The translations under genes and the position numbers were made by a program. Positions 1 through 9,000 of a stretch of 24,543 nucleotides of DNA are shown here, in pieces (positions within the stretch are counted from its first letter, which is position 1; every line of letters starts with the position of its first letter). Location of the stretch: assembly GCA_964558665.1 (NCBI GenBank), contig CAZLFA010000061.1, positions 1-24,543 of the forward strand. Direction: 5' to 3'. The notes below the pieces were generated by a model that did no database searches, was not told the DNA's origin, and worked only from the letters and a program-made list of their open reading frames with translations. This DNA is from CAZLFA01 sp964558665. Lineage in GTDB: Bacteria; Desulfobacterota; Syntrophia; Syntrophales; PHBD01.

Positions 1-338
1 TATATTAACAGCTACTTATAGCTGTATTGCTGTACTAAAAAGTCAGAAGAGCCATTTTATTTAAGGATGATTTGTAAAAGAAATGTTAAGGCCTTCTTCC
101 TGACCATTATATGCTTGCATTTGCCATGGAAATGGGATAGCGACCAAAAAGGTTCGCTAGTGGTTTTGACTTGGAGTATCAAGCACTCCAGGTAAATTCA
201 GGGACCTTAATGAGCTGTGTTATAGAATTGGTCTGCTAACGCCCTGAATAAGTGAAACATTCCCCTTCATAGACAGCCCTGATCATCCCTTTTAACCGGT
301 TTTATATAATTCTCTTTAGGAAAAGGAATCACTCAACG
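1..338. other. Gene-free leader with small stem-loops
   Basis: No credible coding region is seen here. Several short inverted repeats occur in series: 8-25 (ACAGCTA / TAGCTGT, 4-nt loop, perfect), 139-157 (AGCGACC / GGTTCGCT with one bulge), 172-190 (TGGAGT / ACTCCA, 7-nt loop) and about 190-208 (AGGT / ACCT). The stretch leads into the radical SAM gene at 339. It could be a structured 5' leader or operators, but I recognise no known riboswitch class in it, and no convincing -35/-10 pair stands out. Confidence 0.4.
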
Positions 339-1817
339 ATGAAGATTGCCCTGATAATTCCCAAAAACAGTAACGGCAATGCCAAGAGCTTCTATGACTA
401 TAAGTTCTATGCAACTTTTCTGATGTCCAAAAACTACATCTCGTATCTTTTGGCGATCCCTACATTGGCGTCATTGACTCCCCCACGTCATGAGATAAGA
501 GTATTCGACGAAAACATCGAGGAGATAGACTATACCTGGAACGCCGATCTTGTCGGCATCAGCGTAAGAACAATGTTTGCAAACAGAGCGTATGAAATCT
601 CCCGGAGATATCGGGAAAGAGGTGTTCAAACGGTTTTGGGCGGCATCCATCCGTCCATGTGTCCGGAAGAAGCGCAGCAGCATTGCGACAGCGTGGTGAT
701 CGGTGAAGCTGAGAATATTTGGGCGGGACTGATCGAGGATGCCGAGGCAGGCAGGCTGAAAAAATGCTACACGGCAGAATCATTCACCAAGATGACAGAC
801 GCCCCTGTAACGTTGAGAAATTCCCTTGCCAGGGACAGATACATCATGAATGTTATTCAAACCGCCAAGGGGTGTCCGTTTCATTGTGAATTCTGTTCGG
901 TATATGTTTTTGACGGGCAGAAGATCAGGAATCGGACGATAGAAAATGTCATAGCTGAAATAGAGGATATCAACAGCTCGAAATCTACTTATAAAAAGAA
1001 AAATGCCATTTTCTTTGCCGACGACAATATTATTGCCAACAAGAAATTCGCTAAAGAGCTTTTTATCGCACTGAAGCCGCACAATGTGAACTGGTCTTGT
1101 CAAGCATCCATCAACATATCCCAGGAGGACGAACTTCTTGGTCTTATGAGAGACAGCGGATGCGGAGCCATACTGATCGGTTTCGAAACCGTATCCCGAA
1201 AAAACCTGGAGGCCATGCAGAAGAATGTCAATCAGCGGTATAATTATGCAGAGGCCATAAAGAAAATCCAGTCATACGGTATCATGGTTCACAGTGCCTT
1301 TATTGTGGGATACGATTTCGATTCCGAATCGGGATTCAATGAGTTGATCGATTTCGTTGCTGAAACAAATCTTCTTATGCCTCTTATAAATATTCTCACG
1401 CCCCTTCCGGGAACGGAACTCTTCAAGCGCTTCGAAAAGGAGGGGCGGCTCCTGCATACAGACTGGAGCAAGTATAACGCCATGCAGGTGGTTTTCAAGC
1501 ACCCCGGTCTGTCTTCAGAGCAGTTGACTAATGGTTACAGGAAAATCGTGAGGTCTGTCTATTCCTTTGACGCAATCTGGAAGAAGCTGAATTATTACTG
1601 GGACATCGACTTTTGGAAACGCGCCAATGATCTTGATCCCGTAAAATACATCTATCGTTTGCTCTTTGCTCTCAGATTGTGCAGCATGCTCTTTTCATTG
1701 AGGATGGATCGATCGAAATTTATCCTCAATGTATTGCCGAAAGTCTTTAACAGAAGGGTTAGGATATCTTCGATCCTCACACTGATGGCTTATAATGATT
1801 TTGCATACAGCCTGTAG
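339..1817 (+). CDS. B12-binding-domain radical SAM protein
   Basis: A 492-residue protein with the layout of cobalamin-binding-domain radical SAM enzymes. The N-terminal ~150 residues form a Rossmann-like region (LVGISVRTM near 71-79, GGIHPSMCPEE near 101-111) typical of the B12-binding fold, although the classical DxHxxG motif is not evident. The radical SAM core follows, with C179, C183 and C186 in a CX3CX2C motif that should bind a [4Fe-4S] cluster, then later core-like segments (FADDNI near 225-232, LIGFET near 275-281). The C-terminal ~100 residues resemble the DUF4070-type tail often seen in this group. The ATG start is preceded by an AGGAAAAGG ribosome-binding stretch at 318-326. The gene is monocistronic, ending in a terminator 29 bases downstream. 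Substrate is unknown; family members include methylases and other anaerobic C-C or C-S chemistry enzymes. The family call is firm, the reaction is not. Confidence 0.9.
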   Translation: MKIALIIPKNSNGNAKSFYDYKFYATFLMSKNYISYLLAIPTLASLTPPRHEIRVFDENIEEIDYTWNADLVGISVRTMFANRAYEISRRYRERGVQTVLGGIHPSMCPEEAQQHCDSVVIGEAENIWAGLIEDAEAGRLKKCYTAESFTKMTDAPVTLRNSLARDRYIMNVIQTAKGCPFHCEFCSVYVFDGQKIRNRTIENVIAEIEDINSSKSTYKKKNAIFFADDNIIANKKFAKELFIALKPHNVNWSCQASINISQEDELLGLMRDSGCGAILIGFETVSRKNLEAMQKNVNQRYNYAEAIKKIQSYGIMVHSAFIVGYDFDSESGFNELIDFVAETNLLMPLINILTPLPGTELFKRFEKEGRLLHTDWSKYNAMQVVFKHPGLSSEQLTNGYRKIVRSVYSFDAIWKKLNYYWDIDFWKRANDLDPVKYIYRLLFALRLCSMLFSLRMDRSKFILNVLPKVFNRRVRISSILTLMAYNDFAYSL

Positions 1818-1845
1818 AGAAGACACGAACTTATTCATGCATAAA

Positions 1846-1884
1846 GGGAGACGGTTTATTTTATTAAACTGTCTCCTTTTTTTT
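1846..1884 (+). terminator. Intrinsic terminator after radical SAM gene
   Basis: An 11-bp stem, GGAGACGGTTT (1847-1857) with AAACTGTCTCC (1866-1876), contains one G-T pair and an 8-nt loop. It is followed directly by eight T residues (1877-1884). This is the best textbook Rho-independent terminator in the window and closes the radical SAM transcription unit. Confidence 0.9.
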
Positions 1885-1925
1885 CAGGTGTCCGTCAGCT
1901 ATTCAGTTTCCGTCCGCATGTAGAA

Positions 1926-2045
1926 GGGGACGGTTCCAATTGTTAAACCGGACGGTTCCAATTAATTAAATATCTGTTAATTCTATGGTTATTGACAGCA
2001 CTTTGGATTTAAGAGAACCGTCCCCTTTTTTAGAGAACCGTCCCC
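1926..2045. repeat. GGGGACGGTTC palindromic repeat block (REP/MITE-like)
   Basis: GGGGACGGTTCC (1926-1937) and a degenerate CGGACGGTTCC copy (1949-1959) face two inverted copies, GAACCGTCCCC at 2015-2025 and 2035-2045. The latter two form a 20-nt tandem repeat, each followed by a T-run. The outer copies can pair into a long hairpin. Motifs of this kind are dispersed through many deltaproteobacterial genomes and resemble REP elements mobilised by IS200-like Y1 transposases (my recollection, not tested). No transposase is present here. Confidence 0.75.
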
Positions 2046-2204
2046 TTTTTTATTTTTTTTATTAAAAAACGGTTGCTTTATTTCCAAGAAATCGTCAATT
2101 ATCTTATGCAAAAGCATTTTTCATAAAATTATCCAAGCAAGGTTGAGTAAGTGTTACACCTGAACTGATCTGTGCCATTCAAGATATGAAAGGGAGATAA
2201 CGAT

Positions 2205-4088
2205 ATGATTATGCCATCGGAAGATTCTGTACGACGCCCGATAAGCCTCAAGATTTTCGGTATCGCCGCAACACTTCTGCTTCTCATGATTGTTATAACG
2301 TTATTTTCTTCCATCAATCTGCATCGCATGGGGCAGGAATTGAGCTTGCTGTCGGACTATTACATAAAGCTCGACCAGTTAATGGGAGATGTACGGACGC
2401 AGAGTTTGCGTGAGATGACCATAATCGAGCGTGTGATAAATAAGAAGCCCAAAAATATCGGGTTCCTGGATGACGGATCAATTCACGGCAAGGCGGAGGA
2501 ATTATTCAAGGAAGCCGGGGACTGCGAGCCGGATGCTTTGCGCCCGGTTCTGAGAAAAATAAGGAAATCTTACAAAGACTATGCCGAGCAACAGTTGATG
2601 GCTTATCAGGTTACCCGGCTTTGCACTAAAGTGAGGCTGGAAAATGCAAATGCACTCGTAAAACAGATGTTGGCATTACCCAAGATAAAAGATGATCCGG
2701 AAGATATTATGCGGCTGGCAACTATCAGATCTGAGCTGGATAACATTATGCCGGTAAGAGAAAAATTGAACGACAGCTTTGAAAAATACCTGAAGGAGAT
2801 TGGTACCGGCGAAGCGGCAACGATGGCATTGCTTCAGGAAAGGCTTGAGGAAAACCGGCGGGAGGTAAGCCGGCGTACGTCTGCGGTATCCAGAGCTCTG
2901 CATGCCGGAACCCGCGACTCTGCTGCCCGGGCAAAAAGGCTGGAAAATAGGACTCTTTTATTGGGATGGATCGTAACCTTCGTTGCCTGCACTTTAGGCC
3001 TGCTCGTAGCTTTTTTCATTACACGCAATCTTGTAAGACCTGTGCTTGAACTGCTGTCATTGACCAAATCTATCCGGAGCGGCAACCTGGACGTCAACAT
3101 TCAGATTAAAACTGCCGATGAAATCGGGCAACTGGCCGATTCATTCAGCCACATGGTCGGAGAGCTTAAACAGAAGGAAATGATAAAGAAGGTATTCGGC
3201 AAGTATGTTGACCCGCGTATAGTACAATACCTTCTTCATGATAAGCAGCAGTTCGATCAAAGCGGCCAGCGCCAAACCATGAGTGTCTTTTTTTCCGACA
3301 TGGAAGGTTTTACTGCGATGTGCGAAGGTTTGACTCCGACCGCAATTGTCCGCCTTCTTAATCTCTATTTCAGCCTTATGGCAGAACCTATCAGAAATCA
3401 GCAGGGCATTATCGACAAGTACATCGGAGATTCTGTCATGGCGTTTTGGGGACCTCCTTTCATAACTTCCGGAGAGTATGCCAAATTTGCCTGCTTTGCA
3501 GCCTTGCAGCAGCAGGAGATGTTGCCCAAATTCCATTCCATGCTGCCGGACGTACTGGGCATAAGGAATGTCCCGAATATCCGCGTACGCATGGGTATTG
3601 CAACCGGCGACGTAACCGTAGGCAGTATCGGGTCGGAAGATGCTCAAAGCTACACCGTTATCGGCGATACGGTGAACCTTGGATCGAGAATCGAAGGCCT
3701 GAACAAGCATTATCGTACAAAAATCATGATCTGTGAAAAAACGCGGGAGCTTGCCGGTGAAGCAATAGAAGCGCGCGTAATCGATACAATCCGCGTTGCC
3801 GGAAAGACCGAGCCCGTAAAAGTATATGAGCTGATAGGCCGCAAAGGTGAAATCCCGGACGATGCAGCAAAACTTTGCAAACTCTATGAACAGGGCCTGA
3901 CGCTGTACAGAGAGCGCAAGTGGTCCGAAGCCCGCAGCACTTTTGAAGACTGCTTGAAGATAGATGCAGATGACTCACCATCGCAGTTGTTCATCGAGAG
4001 AATAGAAATTATGGAAGGGCATGAGCCGCCGGATGACTGGGATGGTGTCTGGACATTTACCGATAAGTATATTGCCCGTCACAAATGA
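2205..4088 (+). CDS. Membrane class III adenylate cyclase with HAMP domain
   Basis: A 627-residue sensor enzyme predicted to make cAMP from ATP. A transmembrane helix (about 17-38) is followed by a ~210-residue, mostly helical periplasmic sensor region, a second transmembrane helix (about 251-273), a HAMP linker (about 274-326) and a class III cyclase domain. Visible catalytic residues are metal-binding D365 (FSDMEGFT) and D409 (DKYIGDSVMAFWG), purine-specifying K405 and T484, and N491 and R495 in TVNLGSRIE. The Lys/Thr pair marks adenylate rather than guanylate cyclases of the cyanobacterial CyaC type. The C-terminal ~80 residues have a TPR-like helix pair and the ppDDWDG ending common in this family. 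The start is chosen for AGGGAG at 2191-2196. A small same-strand gene follows 112 bases downstream. The sensed ligand is unknown. Confidence 0.93.
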   Translation: MIMPSEDSVRRPISLKIFGIAATLLLLMIVITLFSSINLHRMGQELSLLSDYYIKLDQLMGDVRTQSLREMTIIERVINKKPKNIGFLDDGSIHGKAEELFKEAGDCEPDALRPVLRKIRKSYKDYAEQQLMAYQVTRLCTKVRLENANALVKQMLALPKIKDDPEDIMRLATIRSELDNIMPVREKLNDSFEKYLKEIGTGEAATMALLQERLEENRREVSRRTSAVSRALHAGTRDSAARAKRLENRTLLLGWIVTFVACTLGLLVAFFITRNLVRPVLELLSLTKSIRSGNLDVNIQIKTADEIGQLADSFSHMVGELKQKEMIKKVFGKYVDPRIVQYLLHDKQQFDQSGQRQTMSVFFSDMEGFTAMCEGLTPTAIVRLLNLYFSLMAEPIRNQQGIIDKYIGDSVMAFWGPPFITSGEYAKFACFAALQQQEMLPKFHSMLPDVLGIRNVPNIRVRMGIATGDVTVGSIGSEDAQSYTVIGDTVNLGSRIEGLNKHYRTKIMICEKTRELAGEAIEARVIDTIRVAGKTEPVKVYELIGRKGEIPDDAAKLCKLYEQGLTLYRERKWSEARSTFEDCLKIDADDSPSQLFIERIEIMEGHEPPDDWDGVWTFTDKYIARHK

Positions 4089-4200
4089 AGCAGCAAAGGC
4101 ATTGATCATTACCAAGCTGCAAAAGACTAACAACAAGAAGGTATTTTACGCTTGTACTGCGGACGCGACAGCAGGAACTGAAAGGAGACGAATCTTAATC

Positions 4201-4482
4201 ATGGAAAAATATTTACTGTTTCTTGATCACCTAAGCTACATTATCGAATGTATCGCTTCGGATACACCCGGCGAAGCAAAGCACGAGCTTGACGGATTGA
4301 TAGCCCGCATGGAAAGCGATGACCTTCAGGACATGCAGGATAAGGAAGAAGTCATTAAAAGGTTAAGGAATGCGGAGCAGATGTTTCGCGAAGACCAGCA
4401 CGGGCGGGCCGTAGGCAGCATCAATGGAACCAGCAGGATGATATGGATGAAGGTCATCGACCAGATCAAGACGGATGCATAG
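4201..4482 (+). CDS. Small helical hypothetical protein (93 aa)
   Basis: The frame is open from 4021, but I place the start at 4201 because AAAGGAG lies just upstream at about 4181-4187 and the earlier part only overlaps the end of the cyclase gene. The product is acidic, predicted all-helical, without signal peptide or membrane segment (starts MEKYLLFLDHLSYII, with a charged middle rich in E, D, K and R). I do not recognise the family. Position after the cyclase gene on the same strand, with no terminator between them, suggests co-transcription and possibly a role with the cyclase, but that is inference from order only. Confidence 0.7.
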   Translation: MEKYLLFLDHLSYIIECIASDTPGEAKHELDGLIARMESDDLQDMQDKEEVIKRLRNAEQMFREDQHGRAVGSINGTSRMIWMKVIDQIKTDA

Positions 4483-4771
4483 CCTTACTGATGTTTCAGA
4501 TGTCCGGGTCTTAAGAAATGCAACAGGAGATGTTCTCCCTGCATCTCCCAGTCCCAAAATGGCACATTCACGCATAAGCACCGGTAATTAAATCACAATA
4601 GGTAAAAGCTATTCCATATTGGTATATTTTCCCCGCACCCGCCCTGCCTTACCGCAAATCCGGTTTTATCGTAACATAAAGCAATGATTAAGTTTTTAAT
4701 AACGCTGTTACCGCCTTCCGTCCGGCATGGTTCATGCGTTGATTAACGGTAAACGGCAGGAGACGCGCTCT

Positions 4772-5224
4772 ATGAAGATATGGGAATATCTTTTTCCAAA
4801 AAAGAATCAGGCCGGGGCTGAGGCGAGCGAAAACATTATGGCGATGGCCCGCACCATCCTGACAAACAGCGAAGCCGTCCTCAACCGGATATTCGACGAT
4901 CACAAGATGGGACTGTCGGGCAATGATCCCGATTACATCATCTACAGCATATTCGGGATGAATGTGAAACGTGCGCTGACAGAAGAACAGATGGCGATTC
5001 ACAGGAAAATCGATCCCGTAATATGCAGCATGATCGATGCATTGGAAATCGAGCATTTGTCGGCCGGCCAGAAAATGGCCATTCTTTTTATAGTCCGGCT
5101 GATGATGGCTCATAAGCTTCTGTTTATGATAGAGCTTTTCAAAAACGAAACCAGCAGGCAATCGGCGCAAAAACAACACATTCAAAAGATGCTAAAGGAA
5201 ATGGAGGCGGTCGGACATGCGTGA
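4772..5224 (+). CDS. Hypothetical cytoplasmic helical protein (150 aa)
   Basis: The start is set at 4772 (MKIWEYLFPKK), where GCAGGAG at 4757-4763 provides a good ribosome-binding site; an in-frame upstream ATG at 4727 lacks one. The protein is predicted mainly helical and soluble, with a hydrophobic stretch near residues 107-128 (MAILFIVRLMMAHKLLFMI) that looks like a buried amphipathic helix rather than a clear transmembrane span, and a charged, Gln/Lys-rich C-terminus. I do not recognise the family. It lies 289 bases after the preceding small gene. Between them I see only a small GGAGA-TGT-TCTCC hairpin, so it could be a separate unit. Confidence 0.75.
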   Translation: MKIWEYLFPKKNQAGAEASENIMAMARTILTNSEAVLNRIFDDHKMGLSGNDPDYIIYSIFGMNVKRALTEEQMAIHRKIDPVICSMIDALEIEHLSAGQKMAILFIVRLMMAHKLLFMIELFKNETSRQSAQKQHIQKMLKEMEAVGHA

Positions 5225-5390
5225 AGCGCCGGTACCCGTCCCTCACACCTGAGAAACATCCGGGTTTTTCAAGGTTCGATTAACGATGCGGAATCCCTGC
5301 CATGATTTCTTCCCTCAGGAGTTTCGATGAAGACGTCTGCCGTGATCTTTTGCAATATATAATTCTTGCATAGAACAGCGTTTTATTTTA

Positions 5391-5419
5391 TTTATAACGC
5401 GCTTAAGCGATTGTATAAT
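5391..5419 (+). promoter_or_regulatory. Probable antitoxin-toxin promoter with palindromic operator
   Basis: A TATAAT -10 box lies at 5414-5419 with a weak TTTATA -35 at 5391-5396 (17-nt spacing). Between them sits a perfect 10-bp palindrome, CGCTTAAGCG (5400-5409). A palindrome inside the promoter spacer of an AbrB/MazE-type antitoxin gene is where an autoregulatory operator would be expected. Binding by the antitoxin is inferred. Confidence 0.55.
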
Positions 5420-5446
5420 CGAAGTAAAACTCCCGGGCGGTGAAAG

Positions 5447-5722
5447 ATGTCTGTCATCAAAGTAAGCCGGCATTTGCAGATAAAAATCCCGATCAAACTG
5501 GCACAAAAATATAATCTTGCCGAAGGTGATTATATTGAAATCGAGGATCGCGACGGTGAAATAGTTCTTAAACTTTTAAAAAAAGATGATCCGGATGAAA
5601 AGTACTTCACCCTGCCGGAATGGCAGGCCGGTGAAACCGAGGCTGATAATGACATTGCCCAGGGCAGCATCGTCGGACCTTTTGAAAATATGGACGACAT
5701 GATTAAAGCCCTGGAGGAATAA
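5447..5722 (+). CDS. AbrB/MazE-family antitoxin
   Basis: A 91-residue protein whose first ~45 residues match the SpoVT/AbrB swapped-hairpin DNA-binding fold: an Ile/Val-rich first strand (VIKVSRHLQIKIP), a short helix (KLAQKYNLAEGDYI) and a second strand pair ending in EIVLKLL. The acidic C-terminal half (many D and E, ending FENMDDMIKALEE) is typical of the disordered toxin-binding tail. It precedes the toxin gene by 3 bases. Expected role: neutralises the toxin and represses its own promoter through the palindrome at 5400-5409. The ribosome-binding site is modest (GGTGA at 5439-5443). Confidence 0.85.
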   Translation: MSVIKVSRHLQIKIPIKLAQKYNLAEGDYIEIEDRDGEIVLKLLKKDDPDEKYFTLPEWQAGETEADNDIAQGSIVGPFENMDDMIKALEE

Positions 5723-5725
5723 GGA

Positions 5726-5974
5726 ATGAAAGTCTTCTTCACCGCCAACTTTAAAAGGAAGTATCAAAGATTGCCTGCTCCGATCAAAGAGCTTACGAAC
5801 AGGCAAATGGAGATATTGCTGCGCAGTCCCCGTCATCCTGCGCTAAGACTGAAAAAAATGAACGACCCGCGAGATATATGTGTGGTTCTCTCTGAGTTTC
5901 AGGTCTGCCGGTTTTCTCTTCAGTTCCAGGGTGACAGATGCATCCTCAGAAACATCGGCATCACGATGATATAA
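5726..5974 (+). CDS. RelE/ParE-family toxin, probably frameshifted at C-terminus
   Basis: An 82-residue protein with the RelE/ParE pattern: VFFTANFKRKYQRLPAPI at the start, a helix with RSPRHPALRLKKM (the conserved hPxL.lkkl segment), then strands ending GDRCILRNIG. Family members act as ribosome-dependent mRNA interferases or gyrase poisons. Two oddities stand out. The usual IWE/yR core is changed (DICVVLSEFQVCR). After RNIG the frame reads ITMI and stops, whereas one extra base near 5961 would give IGTHDDIRNHL, close to the family's conserved IGtHD ending. This suggests a one-base deletion and perhaps an inactive toxin, or a sequencing error. ATG is 3 bases after the antitoxin stop, with GGAGGAATAAGGA upstream, so translation is coupled. 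Confidence 0.75.
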   Translation: MKVFFTANFKRKYQRLPAPIKELTNRQMEILLRSPRHPALRLKKMNDPRDICVVLSEFQVCRFSLQFQGDRCILRNIGITMI

Positions 5975-5985
5975 GAAATCACCTC

Positions 5986-6096
5986 TTACCGAAATGTCCC
6001 GACTTCAAAAGTTCCGGCCATCACCCTTTCAACTTTTTCCAGAAGGTCTTCGCCGTTCAATGGTTTGGAAATAAAATCACCGGCGCGAATATCAGT
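5986..6096 (-). pseudogene. Response-regulator receiver C-terminal scrap
   Basis: On the minus strand, in a different frame from the adjoining sensor gene, about 33 codons read RAGDFISKPLNGEDLLEKV and on to a stop at 5986-5988. This is the recognisable end of a receiver domain (AGADDFISKPfngeeLl.rv), with the conserved Lys-Pro switch region. The aspartate and all earlier strands are missing, and a stop lies just upstream in this frame. It directly overlaps the end of the giant sensor gene, so a deletion probably joined that gene to the tail of a downstream response regulator. It has no start codon and should not be expressed on its own. Confidence 0.6.
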
Positions 6097-9000
6097 TTTC
6101 TTTCAGTGATATATTCAATGCCGCGGCAATCCTGAGCAGCGGGGGCTTTGCATTCTCAAAATCAAATCCTGTGATGCATTCCTCCAGTTCCTGCATCTCG
6201 CTTTTGAATGCAGAGCCGTCCATATATGTCTTGAGTGTTTCGAGGCAGAGCTCAGCATCGGGACTGTCACGTTCGACAAGACGGTTAAGGTCGATCAACA
6301 GGGGGGCAACCTTGCCGACATCCAGGGGTGTATTGCCCCTCGTCTCGATTCCTGCCTCCTTTCCTTCGAGGATTTTTATCACCTCGGGACCGATTTCAAA
6401 GGTCTTGTCCAGATTGCGGATCAGTTGGTCGTAGTCCCCGGTTTTATTTTTTACTGCTGTTTCCAGTTCTTTAGCCGCTTCGCATATCCCGGCAGCCGAA
6501 AGCGTTGCTGCGGTGCCCTTGACGGTGTGGAGCTTCACCCGTGCGAACTCAATATCGCCCTTCTCCAAAGCCTGCCTGATTTCACCCGCTACCGAACCAT
6601 ACGCTATGAAAAAACCCGTCAACACCTTTCTGTACAGCTTTTTCTTGCCCATCAGCCGCTTCAATCCCGACGCTACATCGATGCCGGGCAGGGTTGCCGG
6701 GAAATCATCTGCCGGAACAGTGTCCGAGCTATCAGGCGCCTGAACGGCAGGAACGCTTTCCCTCCTTGACGGAGAATCCTTTACCCATTCAGCGATCTTG
6801 ACAATCAGGCTGTCTATCTCGATCGGCTTGCTGATGTAATCATTCATGCCGGCCTCAAGGCACTGCTGCCTTACCCCCTCCATGGCATGGGCCGTTATGG
6901 CAATAACAGGAAGGGATTCCCGGCTTCTGGTCGACCTTATCAGTCTCGTCGCCTCATAACCGCTCATCACCGGCATCTCCAGATCCATAAACACCAGGTC
7001 GTATTCCGAAGAAGCTGCCTTATCCACGGCCTCTTTGCCGTTATTCGCAATGTCAACCAGCATGCCCGCGCTTTGCAGAATTTCAACTGCTATTTCCTGA
7101 TTCAGGACATTGTCCTCGGCAAGAAGAACATGCCTGCCGATCACTTTTCTCCTCATGTCTTCATTGACGATAACTTTATTTTCTCTTTGGACCTTATGGG
7201 ACGCGATATCACTTTCGACCTGTTCTGAGTAAGGAAAATCAACATCAAAACCGAAGACACTTCCTTTGCCGGGCTCGCTTGTCACCTTCAGTTCCGAACC
7301 CATTATTTTCAGCAGTTGATTCGAAATGGCAAGCCCCAGTCCCGTGCCGCCGTAACGGCGCGTTATCGAAACGTCCGCCTGGGAGAAGGCATCGAATATC
7401 ACCGCCATCTGGTCAGGAGTCATGCCTATGCCGGTGTCCCGGACAGTGAATCTTACCTTGCAGAATTCCGGCACTTTCTCTGCCGGCTCCGCTTCTAAAA
7501 CGACCTGTCCGGAGTCGGTGAACTTCACCGCGTTGCTGGCCAGATTGCTCAGTATCTGTCCCAGGCGCAGCGGATCTCCCGTCAGGAAGTTCGGGATGTC
7601 CGGGGATATTTTGCAGATGATCTCAATACTCTTTTCCGCAGCCGGGACGGATACAAGACCGGCAACTCCGGAGATAACTTCATCCAGAGGAAACGTTATC
7701 GATTCGATGTGCAGCATGCCCGCTTCGATCTTGGAGAAGTCAAGGACGTCGTTGATTATCGCCAGAAGCCCCTTTGCGGACAACTGCACCTTTTTTATGT
7801 AATCGGACTGCCGGGGAGTGAGCTCTGTCCTGGAAACAAGCTCCGAGAATCCGATGATCGCATTCATAGGCGTCCTGATCTCGTGGCTCATCTTGGCCAG
7901 AAACTCTCCCTTGGCATGACTTGCCGCCTCTGCGGTTTCCTTGGCGATCGTCATCTGTTCGGCGCGTTTCCTTTCCGTGATGTCCGAGATCATACCCTCG
8001 ATGTAGAGGATATTGCCGTTTTCGTCTTTCACTGTATGGGCACTTAGAGAAATGTCTATAAAACTCATGTCCTTCCGGCGTGCTGTGATTTCAAAGTCTT
8101 TGACGGCACCGGAGGATTTAAGCAGTTCAAGGAGTTCAAGGCGCTTTGCCGGGTCGGCATAGAAGTGCCGACTGAGATCGGTGATGCTTGCCACTGCATC
8201 TCCCGGGGAGTCATATCCCATCATTCTCGCCGCTGCCGGGTTGACTATAATAAGCCTGCCGTCAAGCGTTGACTGGAATATGCCTTCCCCGGCGTTGGTA
8301 AAAATACTAAGGTAGCGCTCCTCTGCCTGCTTGCGTTCTGCAAATTCATTCTCCAGGTTTTTATAAAGCAGGGCATTTTCGATGGATATGGCAGCCTGAG
8401 AGGCAAGCGTCTCCAATACCTTCACCCGCTCCGGGATGAAGGCGCGTACCGCAATTTTATTTTCCATGTAAAGGATTCCGATCAAACTGCCCTTGCTGAC
8501 TATCGGCATACACAATATGGATCGCAGCTTGTTTGTCTGCACATACGCGTCGTTGACAAATAGGCCCTCTTTGCCTGCATCGCTCAACACCATCGTCTCT
8601 TTCGTCCTGGCTACGTAATGAACAATTGCAGAACAGACCGGGGATCCGCTGTCTACCTCTATGGATTTGAGAATCGGCGCATCAGGATAATCAAGCGATC
8701 CTTCCACCTCTATCGTCAGACGACCGTCTGTATTCAGTATCAAAACCCCCCGCTGTGCCCCGGCGTTTTCCACTGCGATCCGCATCAACTGCGAAAGAAG
8801 CCTGTCAAGAACTATCTCGCCTGACAGTACCCGCGACGCCTTCAGCACCGACATCACGTCAAGGCCGCCTTCCGTTTTGACCGTGCTGGTTCCCGTATCC
8901 GTGCTGACCGCGTCTGCCCGAACTGCAGGTTCCTTTGAAAGCAGCCATGGGTATCTGATATCGATATCCTTTACCTTTGCCATTGCACCCCAGCGTTCGT

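Noticed and set aside
4559..4575. Possible sigma-54 promoter (TGGCAC with a downstream GC)
   Set aside because: The GG to GC spacing is 9 rather than the required 10 bases, and it is about 200 bases from the next gene.
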